Positions 51,436 through 60,032 of a stretch of DNA of 64,000 bases are shown one piece after another. Position 1 is the first letter of the stretch. Each line of letters opens with the position of its first letter. The position numbers were made by a program, and so were the translations under genes. This stretch comes from an uncultured Acetatifactor sp. (GTDB taxonomy: Bacteria; Bacillota; Clostridia; Lachnospirales; Lachnospiraceae), in NCBI GenBank assembly GCA_910584435.1, contig CAJUAP010000015.1, positions 8,930-72,929 on the forward strand. Reading direction: 5' to 3'. The notes below the pieces were generated by a model, which searched no databases, was not told the DNA's origin, and saw nothing but the letters and a program-made list of their open reading frames with translations.

Positions 51436-52472
51436 TATTTCTTCGCCCCCATTCTGATTCTTGGATCAATAAAACCATAGGAAAGATCCAGCAGAATACC
51501 TGCCAGAAGTCCCAGCGTGGTAAAAATTGCCATGTCCACAAACAAAATATCATAATCTTTATAATTTAACGATAACACAAATAATTTTCCAATTCCAGGA
51601 ATGCCATACAGCTGTTCCAATATCATGGAGCCGCCCAGAATACCTATGAATTCCGCTAAAATAGACGGGAAAATAGGCACCATAGCATTTTTCATTGCAT
51701 GCCGCACAATGGCCTGGCTTCTCGTCAGTCCCTTGGTACGGGCAAGCAGCAGATAGTCGCTCTCCATAACCTCACAGAGCTCCGCTCTTGTAAAACGGCA
51801 GTACCCGCATATAGAGCTGAAGGAGAGACAGAATACAGGTATAATATACCCCTGTATCTTCACTGCCGTAGCGGCCGAGTCCGTAGGCCATGACGACGGC
51901 AGCCATCCCAGATTATAACAGAATATCCTGAGTACAAAGGAAATCAAAACAAAGCTTGGAATTGATATAAAAATCATGACCATCGTAGAAATCGTATGAT
52001 CCGTCATTGTATTCTTTTTTAAAGCCGCCCATATACCCAGCAATATGCCAATGGGCACGGAAAAAATAACCGATAAAATATTCAGCCGGATGGAATATCC
52101 GATCCGGGAACCGATAATCACCGAGGCAGCCACATTGGGCTGAAATGTCTTGCTGTAGCCCCAGTCCCATTTTGTTACAATATTTTTCAGCCAGTTGACA
52201 TACTGCGTCATAACCGGCACCTGATAATAATAATTAGCCCGACCGTGATCCGTAGGCGTTTTGTACAGATATCCGCCATATTCCGGTCTCTCAAATTCAA
52301 ACCGATAGACATAACCCAGGTTATACTGCTTATCGAAATATGCAATCTGCTGGGCATCTCCTCCGATTGGCCGCTCAAATGGAAGGAGCTTTACCAGAAT
52401 AAAAGTCAATGAAAGTATGATGAAGGCCGTCATAAACGCCAGGCCTATTCTTTTTGCTACATATTTTGCCAT
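51435..52472 (-). CDS. oppB: Peptide ABC transporter permease, OppB type
   Basis: Encodes 345 residues. The N-terminal helix (IGLAFMTAFIILSLTFILVK) is followed by a 75-residue outer segment rich in Tyr and Arg (FEFERPEYGGYLYKT), somewhat longer than usual, then five helices. The EAA loop is SDYLLLARTKGLTRSQAIVR, and EFIGILGGSMILEQLYGIPG is a family hallmark. With OppC it forms the channel. GGAGGA lies seven bases before the ATG at 52472. A strong hairpin separates it from the binding-protein gene. Confidence 0.93.
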   Translation of the reverse strand: MAKYVAKRIGLAFMTAFIILSLTFILVKLLPFERPIGGDAQQIAYFDKQYNLGYVYRFEFERPEYGGYLYKTPTDHGRANYYYQVPVMTQYVNWLKNIVTKWDWGYSKTFQPNVAASVIIGSRIGYSIRLNILSVIFSVPIGILLGIWAALKKNTMTDHTISTMVMIFISIPSFVLISFVLRIFCYNLGWLPSSWPTDSAATAVKIQGYIIPVFCLSFSSICGYCRFTRAELCEVMESDYLLLARTKGLTRSQAIVRHAMKNAMVPIFPSILAEFIGILGGSMILEQLYGIPGIGKLFVLSLNYKDYDILFVDMAIFTTLGLLAGILLDLSYGFIDPRIRMGAKK

Positions 52473-52509
52473 GGTTCGGTCCTCCTCCTGCATCCCTGTA
52501 TACTTGAAA

Positions 52510-52541
52510 GGTAATGCAGCCGACAAGTCGGCCACATTACC
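52510..52541 (-). promoter_or_regulatory. Intercistronic hairpin between the binding-protein gene and oppB
   Basis: GGTAATG and GCCGAC pair with GTCGGC and CATTACC around a two-base loop, with a two-by-two internal bulge. Only TTTC follows on the minus strand. Such hairpins commonly protect binding-protein mRNA and reduce read-through into permease genes, giving more binding protein than channel. Confidence 0.75.
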
Positions 52542-52575
52542 TCCTCACAATAACTACAATATGCCTATCCTGTAT

Positions 52576-55386
52576 TTATTCTACCACGAAAGCATCCTCT
52601 GCCGAATAGTAATTGCCCGTGGATTCTGTACCGTCAAGGACATAATCATAATAGAAATCAAATCCTGTGACTCCCTTAGGATCTGCAGAGGTACCGCTTC
52701 CTGTCGCATAATCTGCTGCCAGTTCTGCTGGTACGGTAAAGGTAATTCGTGTTACACCGTTTCCTTTATCCTCTGTCTCAAATACAACTTCTGATTCCAC
52801 ATATTCGCCGTCCCCGTTGCGGTAACGCTCATAGTTGCAGCATACAACACTTACGGGCGTCACTGTGGTAGATGCCGGAAGAGCTGCGGTAATCTCAAGA
52901 GCACCTGCATAGCTTCCGTCCTCATTCTTCACCATGGGCTCATACTTGCAGGTAACCACTGCCTCATTCTTACCGGCTGACACAATCGCCTGTGAATTTG
53001 CAGCATTATAGAATGCATCATAGGAGTAACGCTCTCCCCTGTATACAATAGGGTAAGCATCCGGGTTATTGGTATCCGTACCCCAGTTCAGGGTAAAGCT
53101 TCCTGAAATCACCTGGTCACTGGACAGAATGTTCATATGCTTCAAAGGAGTCAATGTACCGCCGGAAACGGAACCGAATCCCATATCGTACTGTCCTACC
53201 ATCATCTTGTTATAATACACATCAGACCATTCATTTCCCACCCAGAAATCAACACTGAGCTTATATTTTCCTTCCGAAACACTGGGATCATTGAATGCAG
53301 CCTCTAAAAAGGTCTTAATCTCGTTATGATACTGCTCTTCATTTGTGGGTCTCTGCCATGCTACTTCCAGCTGAATCACTGTGGGAGCTTCCGCTGTTCC
53401 CGGCTTATAGATACCTTCGCTCTCCAGCTCCGTCAGCGCAACTCTGAAATACTCTCTTGCAAGCTCCAGAGAATAGCCATAGCCATCGGTCTCTTCCACC
53501 AGCGGCGCAACTGCTTTCTTGTGTGCATCGGTTGTAGCATAGGAAACACCATTTTCAGGGTCGGACATATAGTTAGAGGACAGGAAATCCACCGAAGGAA
53601 TACTTCCTCTTGCATTGGCAAAAGTCAGACGATCAATAGAATACTGCATTGCCTGTCTGAAGTGGCTGTTGCCAAGCGCCGGCTCCACTTCCCAGTAATC
53701 TGCCTTCGCCGTCTGTGTCACAACGCCGTTCTCGCCGAACATATACTCCCAGTCCTCCGCATTCAGAGCGTTCATATTCAGCTTAAACACGGACACACCT
53801 GTTGTAGTTCTGGTACGAGGGTCATTACGGTACTCATCCAGCATAGTCTGAGGAATCACTGCTGCATCCGTATGTCCTGCAAGGAACTCGTTAATGGATG
53901 CTGTAGGGTCTTCTGACGCTGAAGGGAAAATCTTCATGTGGACACCTTCAATATTGTACTTGGTATCCGCATATACATAGTTGGGGTTCTTCTTATATAC
54001 AACTTCCTGATCCTGGTTGTATGCTTCCACATAGTAAGGTCCCAGAGGCAGGGAATTGTCCACCGGCGTCTCTGTTGCGTCAATGTTAAAGCCCAGGAAA
54101 TTCTGCACGGTTACAAGATCCAGGAATTCCTGAGGAACCACAATCGCAGATTCACCGATCAGGTTAATATAGTACATAGCATAGAACTGGGTATACTCCT
54201 GAAGGAATTCCACTTCAAAATAGCTCTTGCCATCCTCCACATAGGTCTTGATACCTGTCTGATCCCAAAGAGCCTGGTTAAAGCCATTGGCTGTACCGTC
54301 GTAATATGCCTTCAAACCTACAATACCGCCGCCGGAAGTATTATTAGCATTCTCCGCACCTCTGAACATCTGATTGCTCTGGGTCAGCAGAAGCTTAAAG
54401 CCGGTCTCATAATCCTCCAGTGCAACGTCTCTGTTGTTGAATGCCGCTCTGGACGCAATCTTGGAACCTGTGGAATACTTCAGTCCTTCCGCACCGGTAC
54501 GAACCTGGAATCTCCACTTGGTACATGCCCCGTCGCCGTCATCATCATTCACGGCAACCGGCTTCTCCATTGCAAGCTCCGGCACCCAGTCATATCCGTC
54601 CTTGGTATCGTTCATAAATGTTGTGTAGAAATTAGATCTGATATAAGTGTAGAAATCACTGGTTTCCGAACCCTTGTCATTGATAACATTCAATGTTCCG
54701 GGATCGGATGCACTCAAAGCGTGATAATATCTCTTCCAATCCGCATTGCTCTCATAGTCCAGATCCGCTGTAATGGCACCCTCTTCCATAATGCCAAAGC
54801 CGTAGCCCACGATATAATTCTCCGTTCCCAGCGTCACACGGGGATTATACATTCTATAATCTCCATCCTCAAACAGGGACATACCCGTGATACCGTTTCT
54901 GACCGCATAGCTTTCCAGAATTCCCAGCATGTTGGTCTTCTCATCATTGCTCTCGCCCACGAAGGAAAAAAGTCCCTCCGCCACGGGAACACAGGCAAGA
55001 ATTGCATCATAAGCATCGCTGTAAGCCTTCCTTACATCCGCCACGGTACCGGCGTTTGCAATCGCCGCCAGTCCGGCCGCCTCCGCTTCCTCAACCTTTG
55101 TCTTCTGATCTGCAGTAAGCTGATCCTGTATATCAGAAACAAGCAATTCCAAGTCATGGCTGATGTACGCCTTGTAATCTTCTGCATCAATGTACGCGCC
55201 GTCCCAGTTCGCATTTACATCAGGAGCCGGGGTCGCCTGGGTTTCGGAGCTTGCACTTGACTCGCTGCTCTGGCTGGAATCGGAATTGGAGCCAGAGGAT
55301 TCTCCGTTGTCATTGTTGTCGCCGCAGGCAGCCATACTCAAAACCATAGCTGACGCCAGCAACAAACTAATTACTTTCTTTTTCAT
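52576..55386 (-). CDS. oppA: Oversized peptide-binding lipoprotein, SBP family 5
   Basis: Encodes 936 residues; OppA proteins are usually 500-600. The signal ends in lipobox LSMAACG (Cys near residue 21), then a 35-residue Ser/Glu linker. Residues 65-150 are a helical segment (DIQDQLTADQKTKVEEAEAA) before the SBP_bac_5 body. In the body, LGPYYVEAYNQDQEVVYKKN and NSHFRQAMQYSIDRLTFANA are the recognisable family stretches. The lobes carry long extra loops and an extra C-terminal beta-rich part. It captures peptides outside the membrane for the OppBCDF complex. AGAGGAGA precedes the ATG, with a strong promoter about 330 bp upstream. Confidence 0.9.
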   Translation of the reverse strand: MKKKVISLLLASAMVLSMAACGDNNDNGESSGSNSDSSQSSESSASSETQATPAPDVNANWDGAYIDAEDYKAYISHDLELLVSDIQDQLTADQKTKVEEAEAAGLAAIANAGTVADVRKAYSDAYDAILACVPVAEGLFSFVGESNDEKTNMLGILESYAVRNGITGMSLFEDGDYRMYNPRVTLGTENYIVGYGFGIMEEGAITADLDYESNADWKRYYHALSASDPGTLNVINDKGSETSDFYTYIRSNFYTTFMNDTKDGYDWVPELAMEKPVAVNDDDGDGACTKWRFQVRTGAEGLKYSTGSKIASRAAFNNRDVALEDYETGFKLLLTQSNQMFRGAENANNTSGGGIVGLKAYYDGTANGFNQALWDQTGIKTYVEDGKSYFEVEFLQEYTQFYAMYYINLIGESAIVVPQEFLDLVTVQNFLGFNIDATETPVDNSLPLGPYYVEAYNQDQEVVYKKNPNYVYADTKYNIEGVHMKIFPSASEDPTASINEFLAGHTDAAVIPQTMLDEYRNDPRTRTTTGVSVFKLNMNALNAEDWEYMFGENGVVTQTAKADYWEVEPALGNSHFRQAMQYSIDRLTFANARGSIPSVDFLSSNYMSDPENGVSYATTDAHKKAVAPLVEETDGYGYSLELAREYFRVALTELESEGIYKPGTAEAPTVIQLEVAWQRPTNEEQYHNEIKTFLEAAFNDPSVSEGKYKLSVDFWVGNEWSDVYYNKMMVGQYDMGFGSVSGGTLTPLKHMNILSSDQVISGSFTLNWGTDTNNPDAYPIVYRGERYSYDAFYNAANSQAIVSAGKNEAVVTCKYEPMVKNEDGSYAGALEITAALPASTTVTPVSVVCCNYERYRNGDGEYVESEVVFETEDKGNGVTRITFTVPAELAADYATGSGTSADPKGVTGFDFYYDYVLDGTESTGNYYSAEDAFVVE

Positions 55387-55710
55387 AATACTTCTCCTCT
55401 CAATAGATTTGTCTGCTGTGTAGCCGACCGGATTCCGTTTCGTATATAATATGCATTGTTATGTACCCCAAACCACACATGGTACTCTATAAGCCCATGC
55501 GCACCCTTTGATACTATCCGGCAATGTCTTAACAATTCAGATACGCCTTTGGAATCTTCTATGCGGCAGCTTATAGCATGCCTGCATCATGTTATACATG
55601 TATACAAGTTCGATTGCAAATCCCCCTGTAATACAAAAGTGCCCTGAACCTGCCCGTTCAACGCAATTATAAAAAACAGTTGTCTGTCTAACACGCACAA
55701 CATACATTTT
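55387..55710 (-). other. Long untranslated leader of the peptide-transporter operon
   Basis: About 320 bases separate the consensus promoter at 55711-55738 from the binding-protein start. No convincing gene lies here. The stretch is mixed in composition, with short inverted repeats (tatacatgtata at 55595-55606) but no recognised riboswitch. A weaker promoter-like TTGGGG...TTATAT near 55440-55470 could give a shorter transcript. Confidence 0.5.
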
Positions 55711-55738
55711 ATTATACATATATGAATTAATTTGTCAA
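55711..55738 (-). promoter_or_regulatory. Consensus sigma-A promoter for the peptide-transporter operon
   Basis: On the minus strand TTGACA (55733-55738) and TATAAT (55711-55716) are both perfect matches, separated by 16 bp of AT-rich DNA. It reads toward the binding-protein gene. Confidence 0.88.
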
Positions 55739-55793
55739 GAAAAAAACATTGTGCTTCCTTAATTTCTCAGGAAACTGCCGCCTGTATCCGCTG

Positions 55794-56048
55794 TTATGTC
55801 CATGTGGGCTTTTGATCCTTATGTGTAAAATTCTTCATTCTGCTATTATACTCGCTCAGTTTGTCATGGTAATAGTTCCTCTGTGCCTCTGACAATTTTC
55901 CTTTTTCTGATAATTCAGTTAAAAGCGCCTCAAATTCTCTCAGGTTCAACTGCGCCGCGTCCTTATAATTATTTTCAAAGTTCATCTGAATCCGCTGCAA
56001 TTTCTCATCCAGCTGCCTGTTACCGCCTGTTTTCTTTCTGAAAAGCAT
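55794..56048 (-). CDS. Small charged helical protein of unknown function
   Basis: Encodes 84 residues, highly charged and helical (NRQLDEKLQRIQMNFENNYK, LSEAQRNYYHDKLSEYNSRM), with no signal or membrane segment. I do not recognise a family. GGAGG lies ten bases upstream of the ATG at 56048; the frame is open 14 codons further. It lies upstream of the peptide-transporter promoter and divergent from the methyltransferase gene, so it is probably transcribed alone. Confidence 0.55.
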   Translation of the reverse strand: MLFRKKTGGNRQLDEKLQRIQMNFENNYKDAAQLNLREFEALLTELSEKGKLSEAQRNYYHDKLSEYNSRMKNFTHKDQKPTWT

Positions 56049-56261
56049 TGTCTCCACACCTCCCTGTCTGTTCTGGTTCCGGCTGTCCACAGTTTATCTG
56101 ACACTGTTTTCTTTTTTCAATTCCCTTTTAAACCCTCCATTATTCAAGGAAATGCGAGATTTCCCCTATATTTTATATCAGCAGCATGAGAAAAACAAGT
56201 GAGGAATTTCATTGTGAAAAAAGAAAGTCTGCCCGTAAGCGCCGGGGTTTATAAATATGCA

Positions 56262-56290
56262 TTGCAGACAGCAAACAAATACTATATAAT
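56262..56290 (+). promoter_or_regulatory. Promoter of the TrmH-family methyltransferase
   Basis: TTGCAG and a perfect TATAAT (56285-56290) are 17 bp apart, 74 bases before the ATG at 56364. The -35 matches consensus at only half of its positions. The surrounding 315-bp divergent region (56049-56363) shows nothing else. Confidence 0.65.
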
Positions 56291-56363
56291 AAATGTATAA
56301 GTCGGCACTTTTTAAGCTGGCGAAAAATTCGACAACCACAAGTATGATAAGGCAGGTATTTTC

Positions 56364-57185
56364 ATGAAAACTATTTCTGTAAGAAATAAAAATAATGATT
56401 ATCAGAAATTCGAAGTATTGAAGCATAATAGAAATAAAAGATATAAATATAATCAATTTATTGTTGAAGGCGTAAGAAGTCTAAATGAAGCAGTTAAAAA
56501 TAACTGGAAGATTATTTCTTTTATTTATGATAAGAATAATCTGTCAGGCTGGGCAAAACGTATGATAGAAACAGTAAAAACAGAAGTCAATTATACTCTT
56601 ACGGCACAGCTGCTAAGGGAATTAAGCGGAAAAGAAGATACTTCTGAACTATTGGCTATTATTGAAATGAGAGAAGACAGATTAGAAAATGTTACATTAT
56701 CACAAAATCCATTTATTATATTATTTGACAGACCCTCTAATAAGGGAAATTTAGGTACGATGATTCGTTCATGTGATGCATTAGGAGCAGATATGTTAAT
56801 TATTACCGGACATGCGGTTGATTTATATGAGCCTGACGTAATCATTTCAGCGATGGGTTCCTTTTTCAATCTTCCGGTGATTCGAATCATTAACAATGAA
56901 GATTTATACAAATTCATTGAAGGCCTTAGAATAGAATACCCCGGCTTTAAGCTGATAGGCACAACAGCCCACAAAGAAAAGCCTATCTGTCATGAGGACT
57001 TGAAAAAACCGGTTATGTTAATGATAGGGAATGAAACGATGGGATTAAATAAGGCATTTAAAGAGTATTGCGATGTTTTATGTACGATTCCTATGGCTGA
57101 AGATTCCTATGCCAGTTCGTTCAATGTCAGTTGTGCTGCATCTATAATGATGTATGAAATAATACGGCAGCGGATGGAACAGTAG
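56364..57185 (+). CDS. TrmH/SpoU-family rRNA methyltransferase, TsnR/AviRb-like
   Basis: Encodes 273 residues: an N-terminal substrate-binding domain (KYNQFIVEGVRSLNEAVKNN) and a knotted SPOUT domain with motif 1 FDRPSNKGNLGTMIRSCDAL, motif 2 MLMIGNETMGL and motif 3 YASSFNVSCAASIMMYE. The DRPSNKGN and VDLYEPDVIISAMGS stretches resemble TsnR and AviRb, which 2'-O-methylate 23S rRNA and confer resistance to thiostrepton or avilamycin. The gene is visibly AT-rich compared with all neighbours (several 60-base lines are about 20-35% G+C), is on the plus strand and has its own promoter, which suggests transfer. A housekeeping RlmB-like role cannot be excluded. Confidence 0.85.
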   Translation: MKTISVRNKNNDYQKFEVLKHNRNKRYKYNQFIVEGVRSLNEAVKNNWKIISFIYDKNNLSGWAKRMIETVKTEVNYTLTAQLLRELSGKEDTSELLAIIEMREDRLENVTLSQNPFIILFDRPSNKGNLGTMIRSCDALGADMLIITGHAVDLYEPDVIISAMGSFFNLPVIRIINNEDLYKFIEGLRIEYPGFKLIGTTAHKEKPICHEDLKKPVMLMIGNETMGLNKAFKEYCDVLCTIPMAEDSYASSFNVSCAASIMMYEIIRQRMEQ

Positions 57186-57314
57186 GAACACTTTTCCGAA
57201 ACGGCAGTCTTTTAAATCGCGTAAAAGTATTGTCATTCTGCACAGAGCCATTTCCTGTGGGAACTGCTTTTGCTGCCATAACATACCTTTACGCGCCATA
57301 TGGACAAGTCACTT

Positions 57315-58691
57315 TCATTTACTCATCAGTTCTGCCAACACTTCTTTCGCTTTTTCAAGCTGGTTATCCGGTCTGTCTTCACTTCCATAATAAGCCTCTC
57401 CGTCAAATTCACACAGCACATCCGGCTCTATGCCGATGCCGTGTATATTGTTACCGTTAGGTGTATAGTAGGCACTGATGGTAAGTTTAATGGCAGAGCC
57501 GTCACGAAATGGAATAATCTGCTGTACAATGCCCTTTCCGAAGGTGGTGGTTCCCACCAAAGTGCCAATACCGTAGTCCTTAATAGCTCCCGCCATAATC
57601 TCGGAAGCGCTGGCCGAATTCATATCCACCAGAACCACCAGCGGCACCTCCAGTTTATTCGCACCGTCACAGCTGTACTCCGTCCTCTTACCGTTTTTAT
57701 CCTCTGTGTATACCACCATACCCTTGGGCAAGAGCATACGCGCCATCTCTACTACCGCATTCAGGCTTCCCCCCGGATTTGCCCGCAGATCCAGAATCAT
57801 ACCCTTCATCCCTTCACTTCTGGCTTTGACCAGAGCATTCTGAAACTGGGTGACTGTCACGTCTTCAAACTCTGTCACTTGAATATAAGCCATATTATTT
57901 TCCAGCATAGCATACTCTACCGTAGGCGATTCCACCCTCCTCCGGGTAACAGGAACCTCCAGATAATCCGAAGCTCCTTCTCGGATAATTGTGAGCTTTA
58001 CCTCCGTATTCTCTTCGCCCTTGATCATTGCCACCACTTCAGTCAGTGTCATTCCATAAGTAGATACGCCATCCACCTCATAAATCAAATCATTTGCACG
58101 CAGATCCGCCTCTTCCGACGGCGCACCGGCAATGGTTCCGCTGATCTTGGGAAGGCTGGTCACAGTGTCAAGCCCGATATAAGCGCCGATACCATAATAA
58201 ATGCCTTCCGTCTGTTCCAGGATGGCATTCAGCTCTTCTGCGGAATAATACTCCGAATAGGGGTCACCTAAAGATGCCAGCATTCCCCGGTACATACCAT
58301 CCTGCAGCTGCTCCTTAGTCACATCTCCAAGAAAAAAGCTATTATTGATTGTACTCTCCAGCGTCTGCAGTTTGGATACAGTTCTCTCACTGAGCGCGGA
58401 ATCTTCTTTGTAAGAAATCTGGTTAGATGTATCTTCCTGAAATTCCACAAGACCCTGGATATAGAATCCCAAATAACAAATCGCCACCACCAGCAGCGCA
58501 CCTGCAAGTCCTGTGATGACACCTCCAAAAAACAGTCCTTTCCCACTGCCTTTCTCTTCCCCGGGTGCCTGTACGGGCTGCCATGGCTCTATAAACTGTC
58601 CTTGTACTGCCCCAGGCTGCCCGTCCGCCTGGCTGCCGCTTTCTGATGCCATGCCGGAAATATTGTCGAAATACGCCTTGTTCTCGTCCAT
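57315..58691 (-). CDS. ctpA: Carboxy-terminal processing protease, S41 family
   Basis: Encodes 458 residues. A Gly/Gln-rich cytoplasmic N-terminus precedes one membrane helix near 55-78, then a PDZ domain (TIAGAPSEEADLRANDLIYE; VDGVSTYGMTLTEVVAMIKG) and the tail-specific protease domain. LRANPGGSLNAVVEMARMLL is conserved; the catalytic Ser lies in MNSASASEIMAGAI and the Lys in TTTFGKGIVQQI. It cleaves extracytoplasmic proteins at their C-termini. GGAGAAGGAG precedes the ATG. It follows the M23 hydrolase gene, as in many Clostridia. Confidence 0.94.
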   Translation of the reverse strand: MDENKAYFDNISGMASESGSQADGQPGAVQGQFIEPWQPVQAPGEEKGSGKGLFFGGVITGLAGALLVVAICYLGFYIQGLVEFQEDTSNQISYKEDSALSERTVSKLQTLESTINNSFFLGDVTKEQLQDGMYRGMLASLGDPYSEYYSAEELNAILEQTEGIYYGIGAYIGLDTVTSLPKISGTIAGAPSEEADLRANDLIYEVDGVSTYGMTLTEVVAMIKGEENTEVKLTIIREGASDYLEVPVTRRRVESPTVEYAMLENNMAYIQVTEFEDVTVTQFQNALVKARSEGMKGMILDLRANPGGSLNAVVEMARMLLPKGMVVYTEDKNGKRTEYSCDGANKLEVPLVVLVDMNSASASEIMAGAIKDYGIGTLVGTTTFGKGIVQQIIPFRDGSAIKLTISAYYTPNGNNIHGIGIEPDVLCEFDGEAYYGSEDRPDNQLEKAKEVLAELMSK

Positions 58692-58781
58692 AATTCTCCT
58701 TCTCCTTTACTTCTATCCCTTCTGAAACTCCCTGACTCCGCACCTGTATGAAACCAGCTTCCGCTGCACAACTCATACAAG

Positions 58782-60011
58782 TCAGGATTCTTTCAGGTAC
58801 TCCCACGGCGAAACATACGCACCATTCAGCCTTACACTGAAATGAAGATGATTGCCAGTGGAGCGGCCCGTACTTCCCACAGCAGCAATGGTATCACCTT
58901 TTACTACTACATCGTCTTTCTTCACATACAATGCGGAAGCATGCATGTAAATAGTATATAATCCGGAGCCATGATCTATCATAACATAATTCCCCATGGT
59001 TGTGCTATAGGTAGCTGCTACCACTTTTCCATCATAGGCAGCATATATGGCCGTTCCTTTTGGCGATGCGAAATCCACGCCATTGTGAAAATGATCCACC
59101 CCCAGAGTCGGATGGGGTCTTATGCCGTAATCACTGGATATCCTGGTGTAGGTAGCCAGAGGGAACTTAAACATCCCCCCATCATAAGTAATCACCATGC
59201 TGGCAAGCAGTTTCTTCTTCTCTTCCGCCACTGCCTGCTCTAACAGCTTGATTTCCTCTTCCTGTGCTCTGATTTCTTCTTCATACTCCCTGATTGCCTT
59301 TTCCTTATTGTTGATATCGGAGTCATATGCAATGATATCACGGGTTTTCTGCTCTATCAGCTCTTCCAGATTTCTCTGTTCTACCTGCACACTTTCCCTG
59401 GTTTCATCCAGAATTTCCTTTTCCAGTTCCAGCTGCTCCTTGCAGAGCTCCACATACTCACGGGCCGCTTTATAATTCTGCCACATCTGCTGCCCATAGA
59501 CATATACTTTCTCCACATAGTCTGCCCGGTTCAGAAACTCTCCAAATCCCTTCGCCTCCATCAGCATATCCACAATACTGGGATTCCCTGCCTCATACAT
59601 CAATCTTATGCAGGCAATGGTTGATTCTTTCTGATTTTCTTCCTTCTCAAATGCAGCCTCCAAATCAATCTCCGCCTGCTGAATCTCTCCTTCTTTGACC
59701 TGAATCTTATCATTTAACTCAGCAATATTCTCCTCGATCACCGCCAGGTTATTATCCAGCTGCCGTACATACTCCGCAAGATTATTTTTCTGCTTTTCCA
59801 GCTCCTTCTTAATATCTTTTAAATTGCTGAGACCGTTTTTCAGTGTCTCCTTTTCCTCTTTTATTCTGGAAATCTCCTCTTCCTTCTCCCGGATGCTTTC
59901 CGAAGTAACAGGCGGGGAACTGACCGCCTGCACCTGTCCCAATACACTAAAATGCAAAAGCGCGGCACCTGCTGCAATTCCCAACATCAAACGCTTTATT
60001 TTATTTTTCAT
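58782..60011 (-). CDS. CwlO/EnvC-like peptidoglycan hydrolase, coiled coil plus M23 domain
   Basis: Encodes 409 residues. The signal peptide (LMLGIAAGAALLHFSVLGQV) is followed by a long coiled coil (about 35-275; EEISRIKEEKETLKNGLSNL) and a C-terminal M23/LytM domain. HFHNGVDFASPKGT carries the zinc His and Asp, HLHFSVRLNG the second His pair. The enzyme should cut peptide cross-links during division or elongation, and its coiled coil usually docks on FtsEX. The gene lies directly after ftsX, which supports that. Start ATG 60011; GTG at 60020 is an alternative. Confidence 0.92.
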   Translation of the reverse strand: MKNKIKRLMLGIAAGAALLHFSVLGQVQAVSSPPVTSESIREKEEEISRIKEEKETLKNGLSNLKDIKKELEKQKNNLAEYVRQLDNNLAVIEENIAELNDKIQVKEGEIQQAEIDLEAAFEKEENQKESTIACIRLMYEAGNPSIVDMLMEAKGFGEFLNRADYVEKVYVYGQQMWQNYKAAREYVELCKEQLELEKEILDETRESVQVEQRNLEELIEQKTRDIIAYDSDINNKEKAIREYEEEIRAQEEEIKLLEQAVAEEKKKLLASMVITYDGGMFKFPLATYTRISSDYGIRPHPTLGVDHFHNGVDFASPKGTAIYAAYDGKVVAATYSTTMGNYVMIDHGSGLYTIYMHASALYVKKDDVVVKGDTIAAVGSTGRSTGNHLHFSVRLNGAYVSPWEYLKES

Positions 60012-60032
60012 ACGCCCCACCCTGTACGCCTC

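Noticed and set aside
53938..55260. 440-codon plus-strand frame
   Set aside because: It is antisense to the peptide-binding lipoprotein, has no protein features and mirrors the codon pattern of the minus strand.
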